Below, one piece after another: positions 14,535-23,194 of a DNA stretch of 38,026 nucleotides. Both the position numbers and the translations under genes were made by a program. The stretch spans positions 1 to 38,026 of the forward strand of contig CADAGO010000026.1 of the NCBI GenBank assembly GCA_902787555.1. Reading direction: 5' to 3'. Source of the stretch: an uncultured Bacteroidales bacterium (GTDB lineage: Bacteria > Bacteroidota > Bacteroidia > Bacteroidales > Bacteroidaceae). The notes under the pieces were generated by a model, which did no database searches, was not told the origin of the DNA, and saw only the letters and a program-made list of their open reading frames with translations. The stretch's first letter is position 1. Every line of letters starts with the position of its first letter.

Positions 14535-16325
14535 ATGAAACTATTTCTTCTCACCTCAGTCTTTGCCTTGATGGTATCCGTAGGCACCTATGCCCAGAAA
14601 ACAGTCGTTTGGGAGAAACCAGTCGTTGGGTATTCTCAGTACAACTATTTTGAGATTCAGAAAGTTGAATTGGCGAAGGACAGGACATCGCTCTACATGT
14701 CCGTCACTTACCCGTCAGATGCATGGTTCCGTTTCTCGCCTCAAAGCTATATTGAGGTAGACGGGAAACGCTATGGCATCACAGGGAGTGACAGCATCGA
14801 ATTGGGCAAAGAGGAATACACCTCACCTCAAACCATGAGGAAAGAGTTTGTGCTTCACTTTAAGCCGATACCTCAAAAGACGAAGATTTTCGACATGCTG
14901 GAAAGCACACAGAAGGGCGATTTCACTTTCTTCTACATTCATCCTGATGACTATCAGCTGCCTGAGACGCCTGTGCCTGAAGATTTCCGTGCCGACGATT
15001 CTGAAGACGATGTGTTGCCGAAAAAAGTGTTCAGCGAGGAACCTGCAGTTGTCCATTTCAAGGCGCTGAACTATAAGAAAGGTATGGATGCCCAGATTCG
15101 AACAGTATTTTTTGACATCACCAATCCAAATTCCTATAATGATTACTATTTCAATTTGGATGATGAAGGCTGTGCCGATTTCAGTTGGAAGGTGTATTAC
15201 CCCACACGTATGCAGTTTGAAATTCCATCTGCAGAGGGGTCATCTTTTGCCATTCTTATAGTTGCTCCAGGCAAAGAGGTCACCGTCTTGCTGGACATGT
15301 TGCGTGATGACCATTATCCAAACTCGAAAGTAGTCGCATACAAAGGCTATATGACAAAGTGGATGAATGGCGAGTATGTGAAAAAGGTTTTGCATCGTAT
15401 GGGAGACAGAGTTTTGCCCAGTTTTCCCGACTCATACGAGCAGTATAAAACCGTCGACGAACTTGCAATACTCCACGATTCCCTAATGCTTGCCTTCGAT
15501 CAAAGTTTTGCTAGTGTACAGGAATTCCCCAATGTTGCGAAACGGATGTATTTGAATTGGGAACTAGACTTTTTCAGCGAGGTGGCAGACGAGTGTTCTT
15601 CACTATTCAACACGCAGGAGTTCCGCGACTATATCTATCGTACACGCCCCAAATGTTTCTATGGAGACTATTTGCAGAATGATTTCAGCCTCAGAAAATA
15701 TGTATCTCTTTTTGTCAACACAAAGGAAAAAGGGCATGGTCCCGACCTACTTCGGTTCATTAATGCGATGTCAGAATTAACCAGCGGCATTGTCAATCCC
15801 AAGCCGTTGCTCGATGATCCCAACCTCTCACGGCTTTACAACCAGAAACGGCAAGAATTGACTGTCAAAGTCAGCCAACAAAAAGAAGGACTGGCAGAGA
15901 ATATCCACTATTTGGAACTGACAGAAGTGGCACCAGAGAACACGCTTCAGTTCCTGCTTGACCGCTACAAAGGTAAGACCGTCTTTATCGACCTATGGGC
16001 AACCTGGTGTGTACCATGCATCCAAGGACAGAAAGCAATGGAACCCGTGAAGCAGGAACTGAAGGATAAGGACATCGTGTATCTCAATATCACCTATTCC
16101 ACTTCTCCGTTCGACGACTGGAAAAAGATGGTCCGTGACATCCCTGGCGAGCACTACTATCTCTCACCACAGCAATTCAAGGCATTAGGAGACCTCTATC
16201 AGTCGGGAGGTTCTATTCCCACCTACGCCATCTATAACCCCAAAGGCGAACTCGTATACAAATGTGTCGGCTTTGGAGGGGTCGAACCGCTGAAGGAAGG
16301 GCTGATGAAAGCTACTTTAAGGTAA
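14535..16325 (+). CDS. Secreted TlpA-like thioredoxin-fold protein with large N-terminal region
   Basis: 596 residues. The leader MKLFLLTSVFALMVSVGTYAQ is a signal peptide. The last 140 or so residues form a TlpA/ResA-like thioredoxin domain with WATWCVPC (C492 and C495) and the cis-proline loop GGSIPTY, so it should reduce or exchange disulfides in the periplasm. The preceding 450 residues, which include a beta-rich part with FAILIVAPGKEVTVLLD and a helical linker, resemble the DUF4369-type or AhpC/TSA-associated regions that Bacteroidetes attach to such domains; this part I recognise only loosely. The start is fixed by the leader, since ATG 14527 runs into a stop. It is monocistronic by its promoters. 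Confidence 0.88.
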   Translation: MKLFLLTSVFALMVSVGTYAQKTVVWEKPVVGYSQYNYFEIQKVELAKDRTSLYMSVTYPSDAWFRFSPQSYIEVDGKRYGITGSDSIELGKEEYTSPQTMRKEFVLHFKPIPQKTKIFDMLESTQKGDFTFFYIHPDDYQLPETPVPEDFRADDSEDDVLPKKVFSEEPAVVHFKALNYKKGMDAQIRTVFFDITNPNSYNDYYFNLDDEGCADFSWKVYYPTRMQFEIPSAEGSSFAILIVAPGKEVTVLLDMLRDDHYPNSKVVAYKGYMTKWMNGEYVKKVLHRMGDRVLPSFPDSYEQYKTVDELAILHDSLMLAFDQSFASVQEFPNVAKRMYLNWELDFFSEVADECSSLFNTQEFRDYIYRTRPKCFYGDYLQNDFSLRKYVSLFVNTKEKGHGPDLLRFINAMSELTSGIVNPKPLLDDPNLSRLYNQKRQELTVKVSQQKEGLAENIHYLELTEVAPENTLQFLLDRYKGKTVFIDLWATWCVPCIQGQKAMEPVKQELKDKDIVYLNITYSTSPFDDWKKMVRDIPGEHYYLSPQQFKALGDLYQSGGSIPTYAIYNPKGELVYKCVGFGGVEPLKEGLMKATLR

Positions 16326-16404
16326 TCATGAGGTAAAGTAGAGATAAAGGCTTGACTTATTTCACTTTTATCTCGAAAAGTTTTGTTGTCTCAAAAAAAC
16401 GTCG

Positions 16405-16412
16405 TATATTTG
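16405..16412 (+). promoter_or_regulatory. Promoter of the small membrane protein gene
   Basis: -7 box TATATTTG with TTG at 16386-16388, a spacer of 16 bp; another TTG at 16383-16385 gives 19 bp. A hairpin GAGATAAA (16341-16348) with TTTATCTC (16367-16374) lies just upstream. Confidence 0.6.
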
Positions 16413-16433
16413 CAACCATAGATAGTTCGATTC

Positions 16434-16742
16434 ATGGCTAAAACAGATGAGTTAAAGAACAGACAAGAAACAACTAACGCAAAGACCAGCAAATCCAATA
16501 TAATGGGTGAGATTGGTATTATTGCTCCTGCATTTGGTGTGGTATTTTATACTTTGGTTGGTTTCGATAGCAAACCTCCTATTTCATATATTATGCTATA
16601 CCTCGGCTTTATTGTTGGGTTTGTATGTTCGATTATCGGGCTTTTTAGGCATCCTCGCATCCTGGGAATTATAGGCATTTTATTATCAACTTTAGGAGGA
16701 TTATTGTTGTTATTCATCTTCCTATCTATGACCTGCTCATAA
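16434..16742 (+). CDS. Small integral membrane protein of unknown function
   Basis: 102 residues: a polar, lysine/threonine-rich N-terminus (1-22), then three hydrophobic segments (about 25-45, 50-70 and 75-98), the last two separated by a short basic RHPR turn that should sit on the cytoplasmic side. This resembles the DUF4190/DUF4134-like small membrane proteins, but I cannot name the family. It has its own promoter and is followed by about 200 bp without genes, so it appears to be a single transcription unit. Confidence 0.7.
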   Translation: MAKTDELKNRQETTNAKTSKSNIMGEIGIIAPAFGVVFYTLVGFDSKPPISYIMLYLGFIVGFVCSIIGLFRHPRILGIIGILLSTLGGLLLLFIFLSMTCS

Positions 16743-16819
16743 AATCAAATCCATTCCTCACTTTTACGTGCTTGGTATCATCATCAGATAGCAGAAAACA
16801 GAGATAAATAGGTGTGTGG

Positions 16820-16839
16820 TTTTTCTCTTTTGAGAAAAA
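16820..16839. promoter_or_regulatory. Inverted repeat upstream of the uxuA promoter
   Basis: TTTTTCTC (16820-16827) and GAGAAAAA (16832-16839) are a perfect 8-bp inverted repeat with 4-nt spacer, about 14 bp upstream of the -33 element. It could be a regulator site or a weak terminator of the upstream gene. Confidence 0.35.
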
Positions 16840-16852
16840 AACAGGCTTTTAT

Positions 16853-16883
16853 TTGGTGGATAGAAATAAAAGATGTATCTTTG
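16853..16883 (+). promoter_or_regulatory. uxuA promoter
   Basis: TTG (16853-16855), a 20-bp spacer, and -7 box TATCTTTG (16876-16883), a full match to the Bacteroidetes primary-sigma pattern, 65 bp before the uxuA start. Confidence 0.75.
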
Positions 16884-16897
16884 TAGCCTCAAACACA

Positions 16898-16915
16898 CGC
16901 GCACGCTTGTGCGCG
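16898..16915 (+). promoter_or_regulatory. GC-rich hairpin in the uxuA leader
   Basis: Perfect 7-bp stem CGCGCAC (16898-16904) with GTGCGCG (16909-16915) around a GCTT loop, placed close to the expected transcription start. No T-run follows. It is either a 5' stabilising hairpin or a palindromic operator for a hexuronate-responsive repressor. Confidence 0.55.
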
Positions 16916-16948
16916 AAGTGAACTATGGAATAAATTTAAGACAATAAT

Positions 16949-18202
16949 ATGGAAAGAACTTGGAGATGGTTTGGCAAGAAGGATAAGATTACGCTTGCCA
17001 TGTTGAGACAAATTGGAGTCGAGGGTATCGTCACAGCTTTGCACGATGTACCGCTTGGCGAAGTATGGACACGTGAGAAGATTCGCGACCTGCGCGAGTA
17101 TATCGAGAGCTACGGTATGCGCTGGAGTGTTGTAGAGAGCCTTCCTGTGGTTGAGACCATCAAGTACGGAGGTCCTGATCGTGACCACCAGATTGAGGTC
17201 TATAAGCAGTCGCTGCGCAACCTCTCGGCAGAAGGCATCCACTGCATCTGCTACAACTTCATGCCCGTATTGGACTGGGCACGCACAGATTTGCTGCATA
17301 CGAACCCAAACGGCTCGACAAACCTCTATTTCAACTACGCTGAGTTTGCCTATTTCGACATCTATATCCTGAAGCGTCCAGGTGCTCGCGAGGAATGGAG
17401 CAAGTTCCAGTTCCCTGCTGGCTGGGGCGAGGGACGAAGTGTCCTTGCAGAGGCAGAAGAACTTGCTAAGACGATGACTCCAGAGAAAGAGCATCAGCTG
17501 GTAGAGACCATCATCATCAAGACACAGGGCTTCGTGAGCGGCAACTTCAGTGAGAACGACGAGGCTCCTATTCAGAAGTTCCGCGACTTTCTCGACTTGT
17601 ACAAGGGTATCGACAAGGCTCAGTTACGCCAGAACATGAAGTACTTCCTCGAGGCCATCATGCCTGTGTGCGAGGAGTGCAACATGAACATGTGTGTACA
17701 CCCCGACGACCCACCTATCGAGGTGCTGGGTCTGCCACGTATCGTTCGTACAGAGGAGGACATCCAGTGGTTCCTCGATGCTGTGCCCAACAAGCATAAC
17801 GGTCTGACATTCTGCGCAGGTTCACTGAGTGCAGGTGCCTATAATGACGTAGTTGAGATGGCGAAGAAGTTTGCATCGCGTACCCACTTCGTTCATTTGC
17901 GTTCATGCCACATCTTCCCTAACGGAGACTTCACAGAGGCCAGCCATCTGGGTGGACGTGCTGATATCGTAGAATTGTGTCGCATTTTCGAAAAGGAGAA
18001 TCCACAACTGCCTATGCGTGTGGATCATGGAATGACTTTTACAGACGAACCTGGCGGAATTATGGACGAAAGCAGTCACGGCCACAATGCAGGCTATACG
18101 CTTTTGGGACGTATGTTTGCAATGGGACAGGTGCAAGGCATCCTGGCTACAGTGGACAGAGAACTGGGCATCGAATACAAACAGCCTGGATTCTTTGATT
18201 AA
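16949..18202 (+). CDS. uxuA: Mannonate dehydratase
   Basis: 417 residues, slightly longer than the E. coli enzyme. It opens with the characteristic MERTWRWFG and the LRQIGVEGIVTALHDVP strand of the UxuA TIM barrel, and retains CVHPDDPP and the C-terminal HGHNAGYTLLGRMFAMGQ. It dehydrates D-mannonate to 2-keto-3-deoxygluconate, using a divalent metal held by His/Cys/Asp at the barrel mouth, in the glucuronate branch of hexuronate catabolism in the cytoplasm. uxuB, which makes its substrate, follows 42 bp downstream. It is expressed from a strong promoter with a leader hairpin. Confidence 0.96.
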   Translation: MERTWRWFGKKDKITLAMLRQIGVEGIVTALHDVPLGEVWTREKIRDLREYIESYGMRWSVVESLPVVETIKYGGPDRDHQIEVYKQSLRNLSAEGIHCICYNFMPVLDWARTDLLHTNPNGSTNLYFNYAEFAYFDIYILKRPGAREEWSKFQFPAGWGEGRSVLAEAEELAKTMTPEKEHQLVETIIIKTQGFVSGNFSENDEAPIQKFRDFLDLYKGIDKAQLRQNMKYFLEAIMPVCEECNMNMCVHPDDPPIEVLGLPRIVRTEEDIQWFLDAVPNKHNGLTFCAGSLSAGAYNDVVEMAKKFASRTHFVHLRSCHIFPNGDFTEASHLGGRADIVELCRIFEKENPQLPMRVDHGMTFTDEPGGIMDESSHGHNAGYTLLGRMFAMGQVQGILATVDRELGIEYKQPGFFD

Positions 18203-18210
18203 AAAAAACA

Positions 18211-18237
18211 GATTACTCAGAATACTCAGATTATTCA
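18211..18237. repeat. 9-bp tandem repeats between uxuA and uxuB
   Basis: Units GATTACTCA (18211), GAATACTCA (18220) and GATTATTCA (18229), with a decayed fourth (GATCATTAT), fill most of the 42-bp gap. Confidence 0.6.
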
Positions 18238-18244
18238 GATCATT

Positions 18245-19831
18245 ATGAAGTTAAACGACATATTTAGCGGTCAGTTAAATGCCGCAGAGTGGGAGCAGAA
18301 GGGTTATGAGCTCCCAAAGTTTGATATTGCAAAAGTACGCGAGAAGACAGCGAAGGAGCCAACATGGGTACACTTCGGAGGTGGAAACATCTTCCGAGCC
18401 TTCCCAGCAGCCATCCTCAATGACGCGTTGAATACAGGCAAATACGATCGTGGTGTGATTGTGGCTGAAACCTTTGACTTCGAGGTCATTGATAAGGCAT
18501 ACGCTCCATATAACAACCTATCGCTCTGCGTGAACCTTTGCTCTGACGGTTCTATCGAGAAGAAGGTTATCGCCAGTGTGACAGAAGCCTTGAAAGCAGA
18601 CCCACAGTTTGAGGACTGGAATCGCCTGATGGAAATTTTCAAGAACCCATCACTCCAAATGATTTCATTCACTATCACAGAGAAAGGTTATACGTTCAAC
18701 GAGGCAGACTTAGCCCGTGGGCTGAAGCCCGTATTTGCTATGGGTAAGGTCACAGCCCTGCTTTATGAACGTTTCAAGGCAGGTGAACTGCCTCTCACGG
18801 TGCAAAGTATGGACAACTGCTCACACAATGGCGATAAGGTGAAAGCAGGTGTGATGGCCTACGCAGAGCGCTGGGCGAAGGACGGACTGGTACCTGAGGC
18901 ATTCTTGGTATACCTGAAAGATGAGAAGAAAATCACCTTCCCTTGGTCGATGATCGACAAGATTACCCCTCGCCCACATGTGAAAGTAAAGGAAATGCTC
19001 GCAGCAGACGGCTTCGAAGACAACGACTATATCGAGACAGAGAAGCACACCTTCACAGCTCCATTCGTGAATGCTGAGGAAGTGCAGTATCTGGTCATTG
19101 AAGACAATTATACCAACGGACGTCCACCACTCGACTTAGGTGGTGCACTCTATACCACACGGGAGACAGTGGACAAGGTAGAAACGATGAAGGTGACCAC
19201 CTGTCTGAATCCACTCCACACAGCGATGGCTCTCTATGGCTGTATGCTTGGTTATACACTTATCTCGGCAGAGATGGCTGATGAGGATTTGCGTCCATTC
19301 ATCCAGAAAATCGGCTATATGGAAGCTATGCCAGTAGTGGTAGATCCAGGTGTGTTGAACCCCTACGAATTTATCGGCGCCGTTATCAACCGCCGTCTGC
19401 CCAACCCCTTCATGCCTGATGCCCCACAGCGTATTGCATGCGACACCAGCCAGAAGTTGCCTATCCGCTTTGGCGAGACATTGAAGAAATATGTGGCTCG
19501 TGGATTGGACAAATCAAACCTCATACTTATTCCTCTCACCCTCGCAGGCTATGCCCGCTATCTGAAAGGCATCAAAGACGATGGTACCCCATTCGAATGT
19601 TCACCAGACCCAATGCTCGAGGAAATGCAAGCCATTGTAGCGCCATTGGAAATTGGGAAAGCCGATCAAGACTGGAGTCCTCTGAAACAGCTGTATTCAC
19701 GTAAGGACGTATTCGGACTCGACCTCTACGAAGCAGGCTTGGGCGAACAGATTGAAGGTATGGTGAAGGAACTCTATGCAGGTCCAGGAGCAGTTCGCAA
19801 GACACTACATAAATATGTTTCAGCAAGATAA
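18245..19831 (+). CDS. uxuB: Fructuronate reductase (mannonate oxidoreductase), mannitol dehydrogenase family
   Basis: 528 residues of the long-chain mannitol dehydrogenase family: an N-terminal Rossmann fold with HFGGGNIFRAF (43-53) and a C-terminal helical domain with SMDNCSHNGDKV (about 195-206), which contains the family's catalytic lysine. It reduces D-fructuronate to D-mannonate with NADH. Coupled to uxuA, it gives the two-step fructuronate to 2-keto-3-deoxygluconate route. uxaC (uronate isomerase) and kdgK/kdgA are not in this window. A tagaturonate reductase role is excluded only by the pairing with uxuA. The lipoprotein gene begins 7 bp after its stop. Confidence 0.93.
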   Translation: MKLNDIFSGQLNAAEWEQKGYELPKFDIAKVREKTAKEPTWVHFGGGNIFRAFPAAILNDALNTGKYDRGVIVAETFDFEVIDKAYAPYNNLSLCVNLCSDGSIEKKVIASVTEALKADPQFEDWNRLMEIFKNPSLQMISFTITEKGYTFNEADLARGLKPVFAMGKVTALLYERFKAGELPLTVQSMDNCSHNGDKVKAGVMAYAERWAKDGLVPEAFLVYLKDEKKITFPWSMIDKITPRPHVKVKEMLAADGFEDNDYIETEKHTFTAPFVNAEEVQYLVIEDNYTNGRPPLDLGGALYTTRETVDKVETMKVTTCLNPLHTAMALYGCMLGYTLISAEMADEDLRPFIQKIGYMEAMPVVVDPGVLNPYEFIGAVINRRLPNPFMPDAPQRIACDTSQKLPIRFGETLKKYVARGLDKSNLILIPLTLAGYARYLKGIKDDGTPFECSPDPMLEEMQAIVAPLEIGKADQDWSPLKQLYSRKDVFGLDLYEAGLGEQIEGMVKELYAGPGAVRKTLHKYVSAR

Positions 19832-19838
19832 CAGAAAA

Positions 19839-20237
19839 ATGAAGTTTTTTAAGGGTATTATGGGAATTGCGTTGGTGTGTATGCTAATATGTGCATGTGA
19901 CACCTCGCTCCAGAGGAAACACTTGGTTGGCAAGTGGACACAGGTGAATATCGAAAGCAGAATAGCTGAAGGAGAACCTGAAGAGACTGATGAGACTGCC
20001 GTGTGGACCTTTATGAACGACTCGACCTACACCATTGAGGACGAAGAGCAGATAGAAACAGGACGTTGGAGCCTGGAAGACAGCGTGCTGACTTTGTTGG
20101 CAATCAATGATGTCGACAGCTTGGTGACCAGCTACGAGATCATCCTCTGTCAGAACGACTCGCTCGTCCACTGTTCAGAAGAAGAGTCGGACTATGGTAT
20201 CATCACAGAAACAACCACATTAATTAGAAGCGAATGA
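19839..20237 (+). CDS. Small lipoprotein, lipocalin-like
   Basis: 132 residues from MKFFKGIM (start 19839; the frame upstream overlaps uxuB and would bury the leader). The signal ends in LICAC with lipidated C20. The mature part has LVGKWTQVNIE, WTFMNDSTYTI and GRWSLEDSVLTL, the W-x(n)-D-T-Y strand pattern of lipocalin-like or DUF5004-type lipoproteins, and is strongly acidic. It has a 7-bp gap from uxuB and a 4-bp overlap (ATGA) with the LysE-type gene, so it is co-translated with them. No ligand can be predicted. Confidence 0.82.
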   Translation: MKFFKGIMGIALVCMLICACDTSLQRKHLVGKWTQVNIESRIAEGEPEETDETAVWTFMNDSTYTIEDEEQIETGRWSLEDSVLTLLAINDVDSLVTSYEIILCQNDSLVHCSEEESDYGIITETTTLIRSE

Positions 20238-20974
20238 TAGCAGACATTATCAGTCCCCAACTACCGCAATACGCCACCTTTCAGGATTGGCTGCAAGACA
20301 CAAGTTACATTGAGATGATCGTCAAAGGTCTGCTCATTGGTATCATCGCGTCTGCACCAATGGGACCTGTAGGCATCCTTTGTATCCAACGCACCCTGAA
20401 CAAAGGGCGCTGGGAAGGGTTTGCTACAGGTGTCGGCGCATCATTATCAGACATTATCTATGCCATCATTACAGGTTTCGGACTGAAATTCGTCATAGAT
20501 ATCATCGAAGACCCAGTCATCGCATTGTGGCTAAAGACGATTGGTGGAATCCTGCTCTTTCTTTTCGGCATCTACACATTTATGTCGAAACCCAAAGAGA
20601 CAGTGAAGGCTGTGAAACGCAACAAGGGAACCTTGCTACAGAACTTCCTGACAGGCTTTGCTGTCACAGTATCGAACCCGCTGATTATCTTCCTGTTTGT
20701 TGCTACTTTCGCCATGTTTACCTTCATCATTGTTGAGAACTTCATTGCCCAAATGGTTGGCTACCTATTCATTGTTGTTGGTGCCCTGCTATGGTGGTAT
20801 GTGCTGACATGGTTGGTAGACAAGGTGCGCAACAACTACAACATGCGCATCATTTGGATTATCAACAAAACTATTGGCATCGCAGTAATGATAGGTGCAG
20901 TCCTCATGATATTATATACTGTTACTGGTCACGCAATTGACTTGAGTGAATTCAGATTCCCTTTCAACGAATAA
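20234..20974 (+). CDS. LysE-type translocator
   Basis: 246-residue inner-membrane protein with six predicted helices. The first carries the LysE-family signature [24 protein letters not shown] (about residues 32-55, with APMGPVG at its centre), followed by the G-R-x-x-G-F-x-x-G-x-G-A-S-x-(S/A)-D motif. Members export amino acids such as lysine or homoserine. An N-terminal amphipathic extension (1-25) is longer than usual. It overlaps the lipoprotein gene by 4 bp and lies 2 bp before prfC. Confidence 0.88.
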   Translation: MIADIISPQLPQYATFQDWLQDTSYIEMIVKGLLIGIIASAPMGPVGILCIQRTLNKGRWEGFATGVGASLSDIIYAIITGFGLKFVIDIIEDPVIALWLKTIGGILLFLFGIYTFMSKPKETVKAVKRNKGTLLQNFLTGFAVTVSNPLIIFLFVATFAMFTFIIVENFIAQMVGYLFIVVGALLWWYVLTWLVDKVRNNYNMRIIWIINKTIGIAVMIGAVLMILYTVTGHAIDLSEFRFPFNE

Positions 20975-20976
20975 GT

Positions 20977-22548
20977 ATGAACGAACAAGAAATACAAAAA
21001 CGCAGAACCTTTGCCATCATCAGCCACCCAGACGCAGGAAAGACTACACTGACAGAAAAGCTGTTGCTATTTGGTGGTCAAATCCAGGTGGCAGGGGCTG
21101 TAAAATCTAACAAAATCAAGAAGACAGCCACCTCGGACTGGATGGATATAGAGAAACAACGCGGTATCTCTGTCTCTACGTCTGTGATGGAATTCGACTA
21201 TAAAAACTACAAGGTCAACATTCTCGACACTCCTGGTCACCAAGACTTTTGCGAGGACACCTTCCGCACACTGACAGCAGTAGATTGTGCCATCATCGTT
21301 ATCGATGGTGCTAAAGGTGTGGAGGCGCAGACACGCAAGTTGATGACAGTATGCCGTATGCGTAAGACGCCAGTCATTGTGTTCATCAACAAGATGGACC
21401 GTGAAGGTCGTGACCCATTCGACTTACTCGACGAAGTGGAGTCGGAGTTACAAATTAAGGTACGTCCTCTCTCATGGCCAATCAACCAAGGACAACGGTT
21501 CAAGGGAGTTTATAACATCTATGAGCAGAACTTAAACCTCTTCACGCCCAACAAACAAGTAGTGACAGAAAAGGTAGAGGTGGACATCAACACCCCTGCG
21601 CTCGATGAGTATGTAGGTGAAAGCGATGCCACTAAGCTTCGTGAAGATCTCGACCTCATTGAAGGTGTTTATCCCGAATTCGATGTCAACACCTACCTAA
21701 GCGGAGAGATAGCTCCTGTATTCTTTGGTTCAGCCCTCAATAACTTTGGTGTACAAGAGTTGCTGGATTGTTTTGTAGAAATAGCCCCAAGTCCTCGTCC
21801 CACACAGGCGGAAGAAAGATTGATAGAACCCACAGAACCCAAGTTCACTGGTTTCATTTTCAAGATTACAGCCAACATCGACCCCAACCATCGTTCATGT
21901 ACCGCTTTCTGTAAGGTATGCTCTGGTAAGTTTGTCAGAAATGCGCCTTACCAGCATATCCGTCAGGGAAAAACGGTGCGATTCTCCTCTCCTACCCAAT
22001 TCATGGCGCAGAAAAAGAGCACCATCGAGGAAGCATATCCTGGCGATATTGTTGGTCTGCCCGATAATGGAATTTTCAAGATTGGCGACACCCTTACAGA
22101 GGGTGAGCAGTTGCATTTCAAAGGACTTCCGAGTTTCTCACCTGAGATGTTCAAATATATCGAGAATGCTGACCCAATGAAAACCAAACAGTTGGCAAAA
22201 GGTATCGATCAATTGATGGACGAAGGTGTGGCACAGATGTTTATCAACCAGTTCAATGGCCGCAAACTCATTGGCACTGTAGGACAACTCCAGTTTGAAG
22301 TCATTCAGTATCGATTGGAGAATGAGTACAATGCGCAATGTCGTTGGGAACCGGTCAGTCTGTACAAAGCATGCTGGATAGAAAGTGATGACGATGCCGA
22401 GTTGGAGGCATTCAAGAAGCGAAAGTACCAATATATGGCAAAAGACAGAGATGGTCGAGATGTATTTTTGGCTGATTCCAACTACGTGCTTCAAATGGCA
22501 CAGCAGGATTTCAAGCATATAAAATTCCATTTCACCAGCGAGTTTTGA
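20977..22548 (+). CDS. prfC: Peptide chain release factor 3
   Basis: 523 residues, the normal RF3 length. GTPase motifs: G1 HPDAGKTT (17-24), G2 RGISVS, G3 DTPGHQDF with catalytic His present, G4 NKMD. Domain II and the RF3-specific C-terminus follow ([16 protein letters not shown]). RF3 is a ribosome-dependent GTPase that removes RF1/RF2 after peptide release. It contrasts usefully with the EF-G paralog at 28633, where the same His is missing. It is encoded 2 bp after the LysE-type gene, in a collinear run. Confidence 0.97.
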   Translation: MNEQEIQKRRTFAIISHPDAGKTTLTEKLLLFGGQIQVAGAVKSNKIKKTATSDWMDIEKQRGISVSTSVMEFDYKNYKVNILDTPGHQDFCEDTFRTLTAVDCAIIVIDGAKGVEAQTRKLMTVCRMRKTPVIVFINKMDREGRDPFDLLDEVESELQIKVRPLSWPINQGQRFKGVYNIYEQNLNLFTPNKQVVTEKVEVDINTPALDEYVGESDATKLREDLDLIEGVYPEFDVNTYLSGEIAPVFFGSALNNFGVQELLDCFVEIAPSPRPTQAEERLIEPTEPKFTGFIFKITANIDPNHRSCTAFCKVCSGKFVRNAPYQHIRQGKTVRFSSPTQFMAQKKSTIEEAYPGDIVGLPDNGIFKIGDTLTEGEQLHFKGLPSFSPEMFKYIENADPMKTKQLAKGIDQLMDEGVAQMFINQFNGRKLIGTVGQLQFEVIQYRLENEYNAQCRWEPVSLYKACWIESDDDAELEAFKKRKYQYMAKDRDGRDVFLADSNYVLQMAQQDFKHIKFHFTSEF

Positions 22549-22606
22549 AAGGGTTCTCCCAGTCATTCCAAAATAGGAAGGGAGGATGAAGAATATATAA
22601 AAGAAA

Positions 22607-23173
22607 ATGTTACAAGACGAAGTTAAGAAAGCAGTAGAAGTGATGCGACAGGGAGGGGTCATCCTCTACCCTACTGATACTGTGTGGGGTATCGGCTGCG
22701 ATGCCACCAATCCAGAGGCAGTAAAGCGTGTATATGAAATCAAGCGACGTGACGACAGCAAAGCCCTGATTTGTCTGGTCGATAGCGATGCACGCCTGTC
22801 AAGATATGTACGCAATGTGGCGGATGTCACATGGGATATGATTGAGATGGCAGAAAAACCTCTTACCATCATCTTTGACCAAGCTATCGGACTGGCCCCC
22901 AATCTTTTGGCAGAAGATGGTAGCATCGGAATGCGAATCACTAAGGAAACATTTTCAAAGGAACTCTGCTTTAGGTTTCAAAAACCTATCGTATCAACTA
23001 GCGCCAACATTAGCGGCGAACCTACAGCACGAACATTCGACGAGATATCAGACGAAATCAAGAACGCAGTAGACTACGTTGTGAAATATAATCGTCAATG
23101 TAAAGAGAAACATAAACCATCGAGTATCATTAAGATTGATGCAAGTGGAAAGTTCCAAATCATCAGAGAATAA
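22607..23173 (+). CDS. tsaC: L-threonylcarbamoyladenylate synthase (TsaC/Sua5-like)
   Basis: 188 residues, single YrdC-type domain without the Sua5 C-terminal extension. It contains YPTDTVWGIGCDA (20-32) and KRRDDSKALICLV, the nucleotide- and threonine-binding motifs, then SIGMR and STSANISGEP. It makes threonylcarbamoyl-AMP from threonine, bicarbonate and ATP for the t6A37 modification of ANN-decoding tRNAs. It sits 58 bp after prfC, 21 bp before the ClC gene and near fmt, giving the area a translation theme. Confidence 0.93.
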   Translation: MLQDEVKKAVEVMRQGGVILYPTDTVWGIGCDATNPEAVKRVYEIKRRDDSKALICLVDSDARLSRYVRNVADVTWDMIEMAEKPLTIIFDQAIGLAPNLLAEDGSIGMRITKETFSKELCFRFQKPIVSTSANISGEPTARTFDEISDEIKNAVDYVVKYNRQCKEKHKPSSIIKIDASGKFQIIRE

Positions 23174-23194
23174 GTTCATACTTAGCATAGCAAA

